A stretch of DNA of 64,000 bases from Crocinitomicaceae bacterium (lineage in GTDB: Bacteria > Bacteroidota > Bacteroidia > Flavobacteriales_D > Crocinitomicaceae), in NCBI GenBank assembly GCA_022447665.1, contig JAKVAQ010000025.1:1-64000 (forward strand), given 5' to 3'. The notes below the pieces were generated by a model. It worked only from the letters and a program-made list of their open reading frames with translations. It did not search any database and was not told where the DNA came from. Below are positions 7,082 through 14,051 of this stretch, in pieces. Both the position numbers and the translations under genes were made by a program. The number at the start of each line of letters is the position of its first letter. Positions within the stretch are counted from its first letter, which is position 1.

Positions 7082-8935
7082 ATGAAAAGATTAATATTAT
7101 CAATAGTATTCTTAACGTTCAGTTTCTGTTTATTTGCTCAAACAGGGCCCGGAGGTATTGGTGCAAATAATGGAACATCAAATCTTATTTTATGGCTTGA
7201 CGCAAATTCAGGTACTTTTTCAGACGCAGGAATTACCCTATGTATCAATGGCGGTTCATTGCAACAATGGAATGATATGTCAGGATATAATAACCATTCT
7301 ACTCAAACTATAGTGGCTAGACAACCTACTTGGAATACATCTATTTTAAATGGTTCTCCTGCAGTTAATTTTTCTTCTTCAAGTCAAAACTATATTTTAC
7401 ATCAAATCACAACTAATCCATCTACCAGTGATTATTGTTTTTTTGCAGTTTTTAACTCATCAACTATTGGACAAAATAATCTATTACAGCAAGCAAATGG
7501 TACAGGATTAGGGAGAACGCATTTTATACTCAATGGTTCAACTCCAGCATCATCATTTATTGGAGGTGTTACACAAAGCTCAACCATTAATTATGCAGCA
7601 AGTTCATGGGCAATAAGTGGTACAAATTATGATGCTAATGGAGCGGCATCATCTATTTCTTTTTATCAAGATGGGAGCTTTGGCGGAAATGTAGGAAGCA
7701 TTACACCAGAATCAGCAACAGGAAATTGGATTACAGGTGTAAATAAAAATCTTTCTGCTCAATGGTTAGATGCAGATGTTACAGAAATAATCTTCTTTAA
7801 TTCCCTTTTAAATGATGCTCAATTAATAATAATACAAAATTACTTAGCTGCTAAATATGGTCTATCATTGACAGTAAATGACATATATGATGAAGATAAT
7901 GCTGGAAACGGAAATTATGATTATGACGTTGCAGGTATTGGCAGAGTGGATGCCTCAAATATCCACAATGATGCTCAAGGAACGGGCATAGTAAGAATAT
8001 TAAACCCTACAGAATTAGGAGATGATGAATTCTTAATCTGGGGACATGATAATGGGGTACAGCAAGCTATTGAAACTACGGACGTTCCTGCCTCTGTTCA
8101 AGCAAGATTTGATCGCACTTGGCGCGTTAGCGAGAGAAATGCGGCAAATACATCTAATGTAAATGTAGGAGCTATTGATATGCTGTGGGATTTAAATGGT
8201 TTGGGCCCTGTAACAGCTTCTGATTTAAGACTCTTAATTGACACTGATAATGATGGTTTATTTAATGATGAAACCACAATTTCTGGTGCAACCGATTTAG
8301 GTGGTGGAATATTTGAGTTTGCCTCTGTACCTGGAGGAGCAGCAGGAATAAGAAATAACAGAAGGTTTACACTTGGTACAATTAATCCAAGCCAAACACC
8401 ATTGCCTATTGAGTTAGTTTACTTCAATGCAACTTTAGAAAATGAACTTACAGTAAAACTAGAATGGCAAACTGCCTCAGAAATAAATAATGGTTTTTTT
8501 ACAATTGAACGTTCAAAAAATGGATTAGACTGGGAAGAAGTGTCCAAAATTGATGGAGCAGGAAATTCAACTGCTTTATTGAGCTATTCAACAATTGATG
8601 AAAATCCATATTGGGGAATATCTTATTATCGTTTAAAACAAACAGATTTTGATGGACAATTTGAGTATTCAGATATTAGATCAGTAACTATTAAGCAAAA
8701 CACAGCTGAAGTAGTTATTTACCCCAACCCAGCCAACAACCAAATAACCATACAGGCAAATGAGCAGGAATTACAAGGGATTAAAATTTTCAACACCATT
8801 GGGCAGGATGTAACCAACCTAACAAAACAACTCTCAAAAACAGACAACAGTGTAATAATAGACTTAAGCAATTTAGCCAATGGAATATACAAAGTAAAAA
8901 CAGTAACTACCGCCAACATTGTGTATAAGCAATAG
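7082..8935 (+). CDS. LamG-like secreted protein with T9SS sorting domain (cassette 9)
   Basis: 617 residues. Signal peptide 1-19 (ending LFAQ). Residues about 30-260 form a concanavalin/LamG-like region ('LILWLDANSGTFSD', 'WNDMSGYNNH'), followed by a Bacteroidota module 'GIGRVDASNIHNDAQGTG...ELGDDEFLIWGHDNG' and a fibronectin-like stretch from 'PLPIELVYFNATLEN'. The C terminus from 'VVIYPNPANNQITIQ' to 'GIYKVKTVTTANIVYKQ' is a type A T9SS sorting domain. It is probably an adhesin or surface protein. The last eight codons lie inside the left end of attC-like site 9, so the sorting signal and the cassette end coincide. It is a long cargo for a single cassette. Confidence 0.85.
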   Translation: MKRLILSIVFLTFSFCLFAQTGPGGIGANNGTSNLILWLDANSGTFSDAGITLCINGGSLQQWNDMSGYNNHSTQTIVARQPTWNTSILNGSPAVNFSSSSQNYILHQITTNPSTSDYCFFAVFNSSTIGQNNLLQQANGTGLGRTHFILNGSTPASSFIGGVTQSSTINYAASSWAISGTNYDANGAASSISFYQDGSFGGNVGSITPESATGNWITGVNKNLSAQWLDADVTEIIFFNSLLNDAQLIIIQNYLAAKYGLSLTVNDIYDEDNAGNGNYDYDVAGIGRVDASNIHNDAQGTGIVRILNPTELGDDEFLIWGHDNGVQQAIETTDVPASVQARFDRTWRVSERNAANTSNVNVGAIDMLWDLNGLGPVTASDLRLLIDTDNDGLFNDETTISGATDLGGGIFEFASVPGGAAGIRNNRRFTLGTINPSQTPLPIELVYFNATLENELTVKLEWQTASEINNGFFTIERSKNGLDWEEVSKIDGAGNSTALLSYSTIDENPYWGISYYRLKQTDFDGQFEYSDIRSVTIKQNTAEVVIYPNPANNQITIQANEQELQGIKIFNTIGQDVTNLTKQLSKTDNSVIIDLSNLANGIYKVKTVTTANIVYKQ

Positions 8936-9045
8936 CGGGTTTAGTGCTAATTTGAAAGGTAAAAATATAAATCAAAGGTCGGTGCTATCTAAGAGTTTAG
9001 CGGGTTGAAATTTGCTACTGCTCATACACTGAGCCGGTAGCTTTC
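8909..9045 (+). repeat. attC-like site 9
   Basis: Left end ACCGCCAAC inside the preceding gene; arms GTGTATAAGCAATAGC and GCTACTGCTCATACAC pair 14 of 16; right end CCGGTAGCTTTC. GGTAGCTTTC (9036-9045) pairs 9 of 10 with GAAAGCTAAC at 9839-9848. The core GGTAGC departs from GTTRRRY at one base. Confidence 0.58.
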
Positions 9046-9064
9046 ATTAAAAAACGCAACAGAA

Positions 9065-9829
9065 TTGAATAATAGAATTGCTATAGTTACTGGAGTGAGC
9101 CGATTGAAAGGAATAGGACGTGCTATTTGCTATGAATTGGCGAGTAAAGGATTTGATATATTTTTCACCTATTGGTTACCCTATGACAAAAGTATGCCTT
9201 GGAATGTAAACGAAGATGAACCTGAAATAATCCTAAAAGAAATTTTAGATACAGGAGTTAGATGTGAAAAATTGGAATTAGACTTATCAAGCGAAAAAGC
9301 ATATGAAAAGCTATTTAGTGCAGTTAAGAATAAGTTAGGTAGTCCTTTAGTACTCGTAAATAATGCGACATACAGTACCGAAACAACAATTAATAATTTG
9401 ACTGAATCAGAATTGGATAAGCACTATTCAATAAATTTAAAGGCAACGACTTTATTGTGCTTGGAATTTATTAAGCAATTTGAATTCAATAAAAATGGTA
9501 GGATAATAAACTTATCGTCTGGACAATCGTTAGGTCAAATGCCAAACGAAATAGCATATGCAATTACGAAAGGAGCAATTGAAACATTGACTTATACTTT
9601 AAGTCAGGAAATTGCTTCAAAAGGAATTACAATTAATGCTGTAAACCCAGGTCCGAATGACACAGGTTGGATCAACGAAGAATTAAGAAATAGTCTAATC
9701 AAACAATTCCCAATGAAACGAATTGGTAAACCAAAAGACACAGCAAAACTAGTTGGTTTTTTAACAAGTAAAGATGCTGATTGGATTACTGGACAAATAA
9801 TTCATTCAGAAGGTGGATTTAAACGATAA
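9065..9829 (+). CDS. short-chain dehydrogenase/reductase (cassette 10)
   Basis: 254-residue classical SDR starting at TTG 9065. The NAD(P) site is 'TGVSRLKGIGRA' (9-20), a longer form of TGxxxGIG; 'LVNNAT' (about 97-102) is the NNAG-equivalent; the catalytic set is Ser151/152, Tyr165 and Lys169 ('YAITK'). The C-terminal part 'ITINAVNPGPNDTGW' and 'DADWITGQIIHSEGG' are the usual PG motif and substrate-loop end. The insert 'TYWLPYDKSMPWN' marks a subgroup also seen in Firmicutes. Substrate unknown. It is the only cargo of its unit. Confidence 0.92.
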   Translation: MNNRIAIVTGVSRLKGIGRAICYELASKGFDIFFTYWLPYDKSMPWNVNEDEPEIILKEILDTGVRCEKLELDLSSEKAYEKLFSAVKNKLGSPLVLVNNATYSTETTINNLTESELDKHYSINLKATTLLCLEFIKQFEFNKNGRIINLSSGQSLGQMPNEIAYAITKGAIETLTYTLSQEIASKGITINAVNPGPNDTGWINEELRNSLIKQFPMKRIGKPKDTAKLVGFLTSKDADWITGQIIHSEGGFKR

Positions 9830-9838
9830 ATGAAAAAC

Positions 9839-9911
9839 GAAAAGCTAACAATGTATATGAAATCCTAACACCTTGCAGGATGTTCCGCTTCATATACTCA
9901 CCGTATAGGTA
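9839..9911 (+). repeat. attC-like site 10
   Basis: Left end GAAAGCTAAC; arms TGTATATGAAATCC and the region GCTTCATATAC around CTAACACCTTGCAGGATG; right end CCGTATAGGTA. GTATAGGTA (9903-9911) pairs with TACCTATAAC at 10443-10452 with one base missing. Confidence 0.58.
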
Positions 9912-9921
9912 ATAGACAATT

Positions 9922-10437
9922 ATGCGCGTAGGAATTGTAAAAGAAAAATACAGTAAGTCTTTTAGGTGGATATTTTACATTGGTGTCCCTCTTTTGCTTT
10001 TGTCGACGTACCTATTGTTGATGCTAGTAAATATAGACCTTGGATTTACTTGGCTTGTGCTTGCTATCATCTGTATTGCTGGTTTTGTCTTTATTGATAA
10101 GGTCGTTGATGATATAATTATACTGGGTGAAGTAGCCATTCGTGAAGATTCGTTTGTATTTGACTTAAAAGAAAACGTGATTACAATTCCATTCAATGAA
10201 ATTAGAATGATTTTGTTAAAACCAATGCTTGGTGTGAGTAGAGTTGCAGACACATTCAAAGTATATAATTGTCAAATAAAGACTAACGACAATCTTTATA
10301 TATATCAGATAACACGGGAAGAAATTAAAAGCGGTAAATTGATTGCAAAGAACCTAATGAATCCTAGAGCATTTGATTTTATAAGATTCCTTGAAAAACA
10401 AAAGATTAACCATCGTTTTGGGAAGCGCATATATTAA
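9922..10437 (+). CDS. small membrane protein with PH-like domain (cassette 11)
   Basis: 171 residues. Two adjacent hydrophobic helices (about 16-38 and 40-60) anchor it in the membrane. Residues about 70-171 ('DSFVFDLKENVITIPFNEIRMILLKPMLG...') have the strand pattern of a bacterial PH/EbsA-like domain and end with a basic helix. No catalytic motif. Function unknown. The ATG at 9922 is 19 bases after the unit boundary, and attC-like site 11 follows the stop directly. Confidence 0.72.
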   Translation: MRVGIVKEKYSKSFRWIFYIGVPLLLLSTYLLLMLVNIDLGFTWLVLAIICIAGFVFIDKVVDDIIILGEVAIREDSFVFDLKENVITIPFNEIRMILLKPMLGVSRVADTFKVYNCQIKTNDNLYIYQITREEIKSGKLIAKNLMNPRAFDFIRFLEKQKINHRFGKRIY

Positions 10438-10442
10438 AAAGC

Positions 10443-10501
10443 TACCTATAACACTATGTAAAAATGCATTAAAACGCATTTTACATTAAACTTTGGCTTT
10501 C
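10443..10501 (+). repeat. attC-like site 11
   Basis: Left end TACCTATAAC; central stem TGTAAAAATGC with GCATTTTACA around ATTAAAAC, with one extra A on the left arm (extrahelical); right end ACTTTGGCTTTC, whose core CTTTGGC departs from GTTRRRY in its first base. Confidence 0.62.
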
Positions 10502-10505
10502 ATAA

Positions 10506-10862
10506 ATGAAAACGTTCTTTTTCATATTCAGTTTTTCCGTTCTTCTATTTTCGTGCAAGAAAAAAACTGTAGTAACGTTTAATGCGTGTCGTGAATCCGC
10601 TTGTACGGACCTAAGACTATATGAAAATGGAACCTTTGATTTAGAATGGAGTTTTCCATCGAGCAACGGTCCTAAAAAATATTATTCCGGAAAATTTCTC
10701 GTACTTGAAGAAAAAGTTCTTCTATATACTGACTCGTCCTTTGATGCATCTGGACAACTTAATAGCTTGACGGAAATTTTAAAAAGTAAGTACGTTTCAG
10801 TTGAAGCTCGTGGTTTTAGGTGGTTTTCATATGCACTTGAACCAAAGTTAATAGAGGAGTAA
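10506..10862 (+). CDS. small lipoprotein, unknown function (cassette 12)
   Basis: 118 residues. The lipobox 'LLFSC' with Cys17 marks a lipoprotein exported by Sec and lipidated. The mature part has the pattern 'FDLEWSFPSSNGPKKYYSGKF', a short beta-sandwich-like sequence often seen in small Bacteroidota lipoproteins that begin with a Cys-rich 'ACRESACTDLRLYENG'. No family could be named with confidence. It begins five bases after the boundary CTTTGGCTTTC. Confidence 0.75.
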   Translation: MKTFFFIFSFSVLLFSCKKKTVVTFNACRESACTDLRLYENGTFDLEWSFPSSNGPKKYYSGKFLVLEEKVLLYTDSSFDASGQLNSLTEILKSKYVSVEARGFRWFSYALEPKLIEE

Positions 10863-10870
10863 AAAACTGC

Positions 10871-11060
10871 ACCTAACATAATAGCTAAAGCTAACGCCCT
10901 CCCTTTTTAGCCAGCACGCTCTCTCCCATTTACGTGTACTTGGCGAGGTAGTCCCTTTCGAACGGGAGCGAGCGGACACACCCAAGGTCCTTAGACTTGT
11001 AACTATTCCGTATATTGAATTGATGAACTGTTGAGTTACTAAAACACTTTCGGCACATTC
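10871..11060 (+). repeat. attC-like site 12, long form, diverged copy of site 7
   Basis: Begins CACCTAACATAATAGCTAAAGCTAACGCC and continues with TTTTTAGCCAGCACG, TCTCTCCCATTTACGTG, GGCGAGGTAG and GCGGACACACCCAAGGTCC, each a variant of the corresponding stretch in site 7. It ends near ACACTTTCGGCAC. Compared with site 7 it has lost GC content and symmetry, which suggests decay. Confidence 0.5.
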
Positions 11061-11066
11061 AAAATT

Positions 11067-11749
11067 ATGCGAAGTTTATTTTTGATTTTACTTTTTCTAC
11101 CTTTTACAAATCTCTCCCAAGAAATTTATTCAGATTCTACGGCGAGAGCCTCTTGGGTAAGTCACAAATACTTTTGGTCTGCCGAATACGGCTTGGCATA
11201 TGATGACGGCAAGTCTAAACTAAATGAGGCTATGTTCAATACATATGGTGTTAACATCCTTGATCGCACCTATTTTCAAGCAGGGTTTAAAGGACCAATT
11301 AGCATAAGTGGTAATTCAACTAAACTCAATACCTATGACGGAGAAATTGGATTTTCGTTTTGGCCGAAAGAAATGAGAAACTCTGGAAACACTATAAACT
11401 TAAGCATGTCTGGATTTGCGTTCAATTATGCTATGGGTAAAGACTTTTTTTACTTTTTGGACTGGGTTGATTTATCCACCAAAATTGGATTTAACTGGGG
11501 AATGGACTTTTTCAGACAAGGAGATAGAAAATTCAGAAACCCGTATTTTGCGCGGAAAGTAAATTCTGAACTTCGCTTACGGCACGTGCGGAATATATTT
11601 ATGATGTAACGAAGTTTAAGTGGAAACCTGACCCACTTTATCCAGCCGACAATTTCGCATTTAAGCATCAATATTTTTCGTTTTCATTTGGATTGGGCTA
11701 TTGTTTATTTCCGAATGATAATCCCGAAGAGCTAGAACCGAAAGAATAA
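11067..11749 (+). pseudogene. outer-membrane beta-barrel-like protein, frameshifted (last cassette)
   Basis: Frame 1 encodes 180 residues with a signal peptide ('MRSLFLILLFLPFTNLSQ') and alternating aromatic strands, then stops at 11609 after an unnatural 'LRLRHVRNIFMM'. A second frame, open from about 11568 to the TAA at 11747-11749, continues the barrel with 'ARAEYIYDVTKFKWKPD' and ends on a strand-like 'YFSFSFGLGYCLF'. The two parts join naturally near 11560-11580, so a one- or two-base indel has broken a single gene of about 225 codons. Either it is a real pseudogene at the far end of the array or an assembly error. Family not recognised. Confidence 0.7.
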
Positions 11750-11796
11750 GACTATCTAACAGGAATTAAAAAACGCAGGCAAGAAAATTTCGGTTT

Positions 11797-11832
11797 GTTC
11801 GAGTACGTGACGAAGGGACGTCTATCGAGAAC
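11797..11832. repeat. stem-loop intergenic repeat (flavobacterial REP-like)
   Basis: GTTCGAGTACGTGAC and GACGTCTATCGAGAAC face each other as imperfect arms (GTTC---GTACGT against ACGTCTAT--GAAC). The GTTCGAG ... TATCGAGAAC layout resembles interspersed palindromic elements common between genes in Flavobacteriia. It sits at the right edge of the cassette array. Confidence 0.45.
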
Positions 11833-11935
11833 GTACCTCCTTAGACTCTTGGCTAATATCCGATGATCTTCTCAATATAATTCCACTCCGGCGAAATCAC
11901 TCGAAAAAACCTCTACGGCCTCTAATCAATTATAG

Positions 11936-11978
11936 AAATAAAAAAGCGAACAAAGGCCCCCACCCTTGTTCGCTTACC
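11936..11978 (-). terminator. strong hairpin with T-run on the minus strand
   Basis: AAGCGAACAA (11944-11953) pairs perfectly with TTGTTCGCTT (11966-11975) around a C-rich loop. A run of A before the left arm becomes a T-run when read on the minus strand, so it works as a terminator only in that direction, although no minus-strand gene precedes it. On the plus strand it may instead be a leader hairpin. Confidence 0.5.
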
Positions 11979-12135
11979 CTCATATATTCTTAACCATGAA
12001 GAAACAAGAATATATTTACTAAGTGTAGTTATACTATATATGTCAAAAAAACAAAAAGGTCACCTAGAACAAGATATTTTTTTTACTAAACGTTGCCCAT
12101 TCGCCAAACTTGTTAGTTTTAACCTTTATTAAGAA

Positions 12136-12705
12136 ATGAGTATAGAGGAAGTTCTAAATGATTTTGACGCTTTTTCTCAAGAAGATATTCAGAGAGGAAT
12201 GGATATCATAAAAAGGAAAGCGATTAGAAAAAATGAAATTTTAATCCATAATGGGGAATCGTGTAATTGGGTCGCCTTTCTTAACTCTGGTATAGTTCGC
12301 AATTTCTATTATAACAATCAAAGCGAAGAAGTAACTTACTGTTTTACATTTCCAGGTACTTTTTTCTGTGCTTATTCCTCATTTATTTCTGGTAAACCTT
12401 CATTCGAAAATATCCAAGCGTTAACAGACCTTGATCTAATGATATTGGCACGAGAAGATTTAAATGAACTAATTGAATCAAATCATAATTGGCTAAAATT
12501 TGCGTACTCATTCTCTCAAAACTCCTATCTATATATGGAAGAAAGACTGCTGACATTGCAAAAAGAAACAGCGGAAGAGCGATACACAAACCTAGTTAAA
12601 AATAATCCTGAAATTCTTCAAAGTGTTCCTTTAAAATACATATCCTCTTACCTGGGCATTTCTCAACGTCATTTAAGCAGATTAAGAAAGAACATATTAT
12701 TATAG
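12136..12705 (+). CDS. Crp/Fnr family transcriptional regulator
   Basis: 189-residue one-component regulator. Residues about 20-115 form the cyclic-nucleotide-binding beta-roll ('IKRKAIRKNEILIHNGESCNWVAFLNSGIVRNFY'), and the C terminus holds a helix-turn-helix ('PLKYISSYLGISQRHLSRLRKNI'). The effector pocket lacks the cAMP-binding Arg-Ser pair, as is normal for Bacteroidota members, whose ligands are unknown. It lies 60 bases upstream of a flavodoxin-fold reductase gene on the same strand, a frequent pairing in this phylum that suggests local control. Confidence 0.9.
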   Translation: MSIEEVLNDFDAFSQEDIQRGMDIIKRKAIRKNEILIHNGESCNWVAFLNSGIVRNFYYNNQSEEVTYCFTFPGTFFCAYSSFISGKPSFENIQALTDLDLMILAREDLNELIESNHNWLKFAYSFSQNSYLYMEERLLTLQKETAEERYTNLVKNNPEILQSVPLKYISSYLGISQRHLSRLRKNILL

Positions 12706-12764
12706 GACAAATGTCCTTTTTTTCTTACTCCACCACACCTACTTTTGACCCATAAATCATAAAT

Positions 12765-13349
12765 ATGAACGGGAAAAAAGTATTAGTAATTAATGGGCAC
12801 CCTGATGCTGAAAGTTTCAATGCAGGATTAACTGAAGCTTATCTAAATGGGGCAAAGAAACAGAGTTTCGAAACGGAGATAATTAACATCCGAGATTTAA
12901 ATTTCAACCCTAACCTTGAAAGTGGTTATAGAAAAAGAACCGAACTCGAACCTGATCTTGTTGAAGCGATAGAAAAAATTAAAAAAGCGGATCACTTGGT
13001 TTGGATTTTTCCCATGTGGTGGTATAGTTTTCCTGCAATTTTGAAAGGGTTTATTGACAGAACTTTTTTACCTGGAATTACATACGAAATAGAACCGGGT
13101 AAGGGCTTTCCAAAGAAATTATTAAAAGGAAAAACAGGAAGAATTATTATCACAGCTGATACTCCTAACTGGTATAACAAAATTTTCATGAAAAATCCTG
13201 CAATTAACCAAATGAAAAAAGGGATTTTAAAATTTTGCGGGGTAAACCCAGTTAAAGTCACATACATTTCACCAATCAAAAACTCAACAGACAAGTTCAG
13301 ATTGAAATGGCTAAATAAAATTGAATCCTTAGGGTCTAAAGCGCTATGA
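12765..13349 (+). CDS. NAD(P)H-dependent flavin oxidoreductase / quinone reductase
   Basis: 194-residue flavodoxin-fold protein. 'VLVINGHPDAESFNAGLTEAY' (5-25) is the FMN phosphate loop and 'ADHLVWIFPMWWYSFPAIL' followed by 'GFIDRTFLPG' is the signature of the NQO1/MdaB/KefF-type family, which reduces quinones or other acceptors with two electrons. It acts in the cytoplasm, probably in redox stress defence. The preceding Crp/Fnr gene, 60 bases away and co-oriented, may regulate it. The gene ends in TGA, showing that TGA is a stop codon here. Confidence 0.9.
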   Translation: MNGKKVLVINGHPDAESFNAGLTEAYLNGAKKQSFETEIINIRDLNFNPNLESGYRKRTELEPDLVEAIEKIKKADHLVWIFPMWWYSFPAILKGFIDRTFLPGITYEIEPGKGFPKKLLKGKTGRIIITADTPNWYNKIFMKNPAINQMKKGILKFCGVNPVKVTYISPIKNSTDKFRLKWLNKIESLGSKAL

Positions 13350-13377
13350 TTTTTAAAATAAGACGAAGATTCTTGCT

Positions 13378-13524
13378 TTAACCTGCGATATTTTTTTTTG
13401 CGTAGACATAGTTTGGACCAATAAAACCAAAGACTTCACCTTTTTCGATTTCTAGACTAACATCTTTAATTCCAACATATTCCCCATAATACTTGGTGAG
13501 TTTATTTGTTTCAATCGCCAGCAT
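13378..13524 (-). pseudogene. N-terminal remnant of an ABC transporter ATPase
   Basis: On the minus strand an ATG at 13524 opens 48 codons beginning 'MLAIETNKLTKYYGEYVG' and continuing 'IKDVSLEIEKGEVFGFIGPN'. This is the standard first 38 residues of an ABC ATPase, ending exactly where Walker A (GPNGAGKS) should follow. Instead the frame reads 'YVYAKKNIAG' and stops. The rest of the gene, including Walker A, signature and Walker B, is missing, so it is a deletion relic. A run of nine T sits near the breakpoint (13391-13399). Confidence 0.75.
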
Positions 13525-13589
13525 GTCATTTTCTAAATTAGTTGTACTTTATCATCAAGTAAATGTAAAATATTAGTAATAAAGTAATT

Positions 13590-13976
13590 ATGATATTAAT
13601 CAGTTGCATCATTCGTATTGAACAGTTTCTTAAATTAGTTAAAGTGAAAGAAGAAGGAAAAAACCTAACCTTAGCCAAAGTGCTGCTCGTATTTCTTGCA
13701 GCAACACTCTCCACTTTAGTATTTGGATTATGTGTTCCTTTTTTATTAATCGCATTAAACATCATTCCGAACTTAGGCTTAGGAAGTTTAACGTACGTCA
13801 TTTTGGGAGGCTTAGGGGGACTACTTTTCGGAAGTATAGCGTCATCAATAAGCCTATTTAGAAGTGATAAACTTTTTACACATTTTTACATTCGCTTTCT
13901 TGTTTTCTTAGCGGCATTAATCATCACTTATTTTATTTTTTTCTTGAGCATGCCCGAGGCGTTTGCTAGTATTTAA
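13590..13976 (+). CDS. hypothetical membrane protein
   Basis: 128 residues with three strong hydrophobic segments (about 29-55, 66-88 rich in Gly, 100-122). A short positively charged stretch precedes the first ('EQFLKLVKVKEEGKNLTLAK'). The true start is uncertain: ATG 13590 gives an odd N terminus 'MILISCIIRIEQ', and a later GTG near 13643 is possible. No family recognised. It is flanked by the ABC ATPase remnant and by an independent secreted-protein gene. Confidence 0.55.
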   Translation: MILISCIIRIEQFLKLVKVKEEGKNLTLAKVLLVFLAATLSTLVFGLCVPFLLIALNIIPNLGLGSLTYVILGGLGGLLFGSIASSISLFRSDKLFTHFYIRFLVFLAALIITYFIFFLSMPEAFASI

Positions 13977-14051
13977 TTCGGGGAATGTCTTGAAGACATG
14001 GAGCATCAAAAGTTTGCGCTTTACTTTGTATATTAGAATCAAAGAATAGCT

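Larger units (their letters stand above)
11750..12135. other. 386-bp spacer at the right end of the cassette array
   Basis: No gene of normal size. Holds a possible last left core (GACTATCTAAC near 11751), the REP-like stem-loop at 11797-11832, a strong hairpin at 11944-11975, a second hairpin at 11983-12014 and an eight-codon frame (MKKQEYIY, 11996-12022). The stretch 12030-12135 is AT-rich and probably contains the promoter of the Crp/Fnr gene. Confidence 0.6.

Noticed and set aside
1-12135. An integrase gene or attI site in the window
   Set aside because: No tyrosine recombinase was found on either strand; if one exists it is upstream of base 1.
13538-13801. 87-codon minus-strand frame opposite the 13590 membrane protein
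   Set aside because: Ends in a low-complexity 'INIIITLLLIFYIYLMIKYN' tail and mirrors the plus-strand gene; codon use favours the plus frame.
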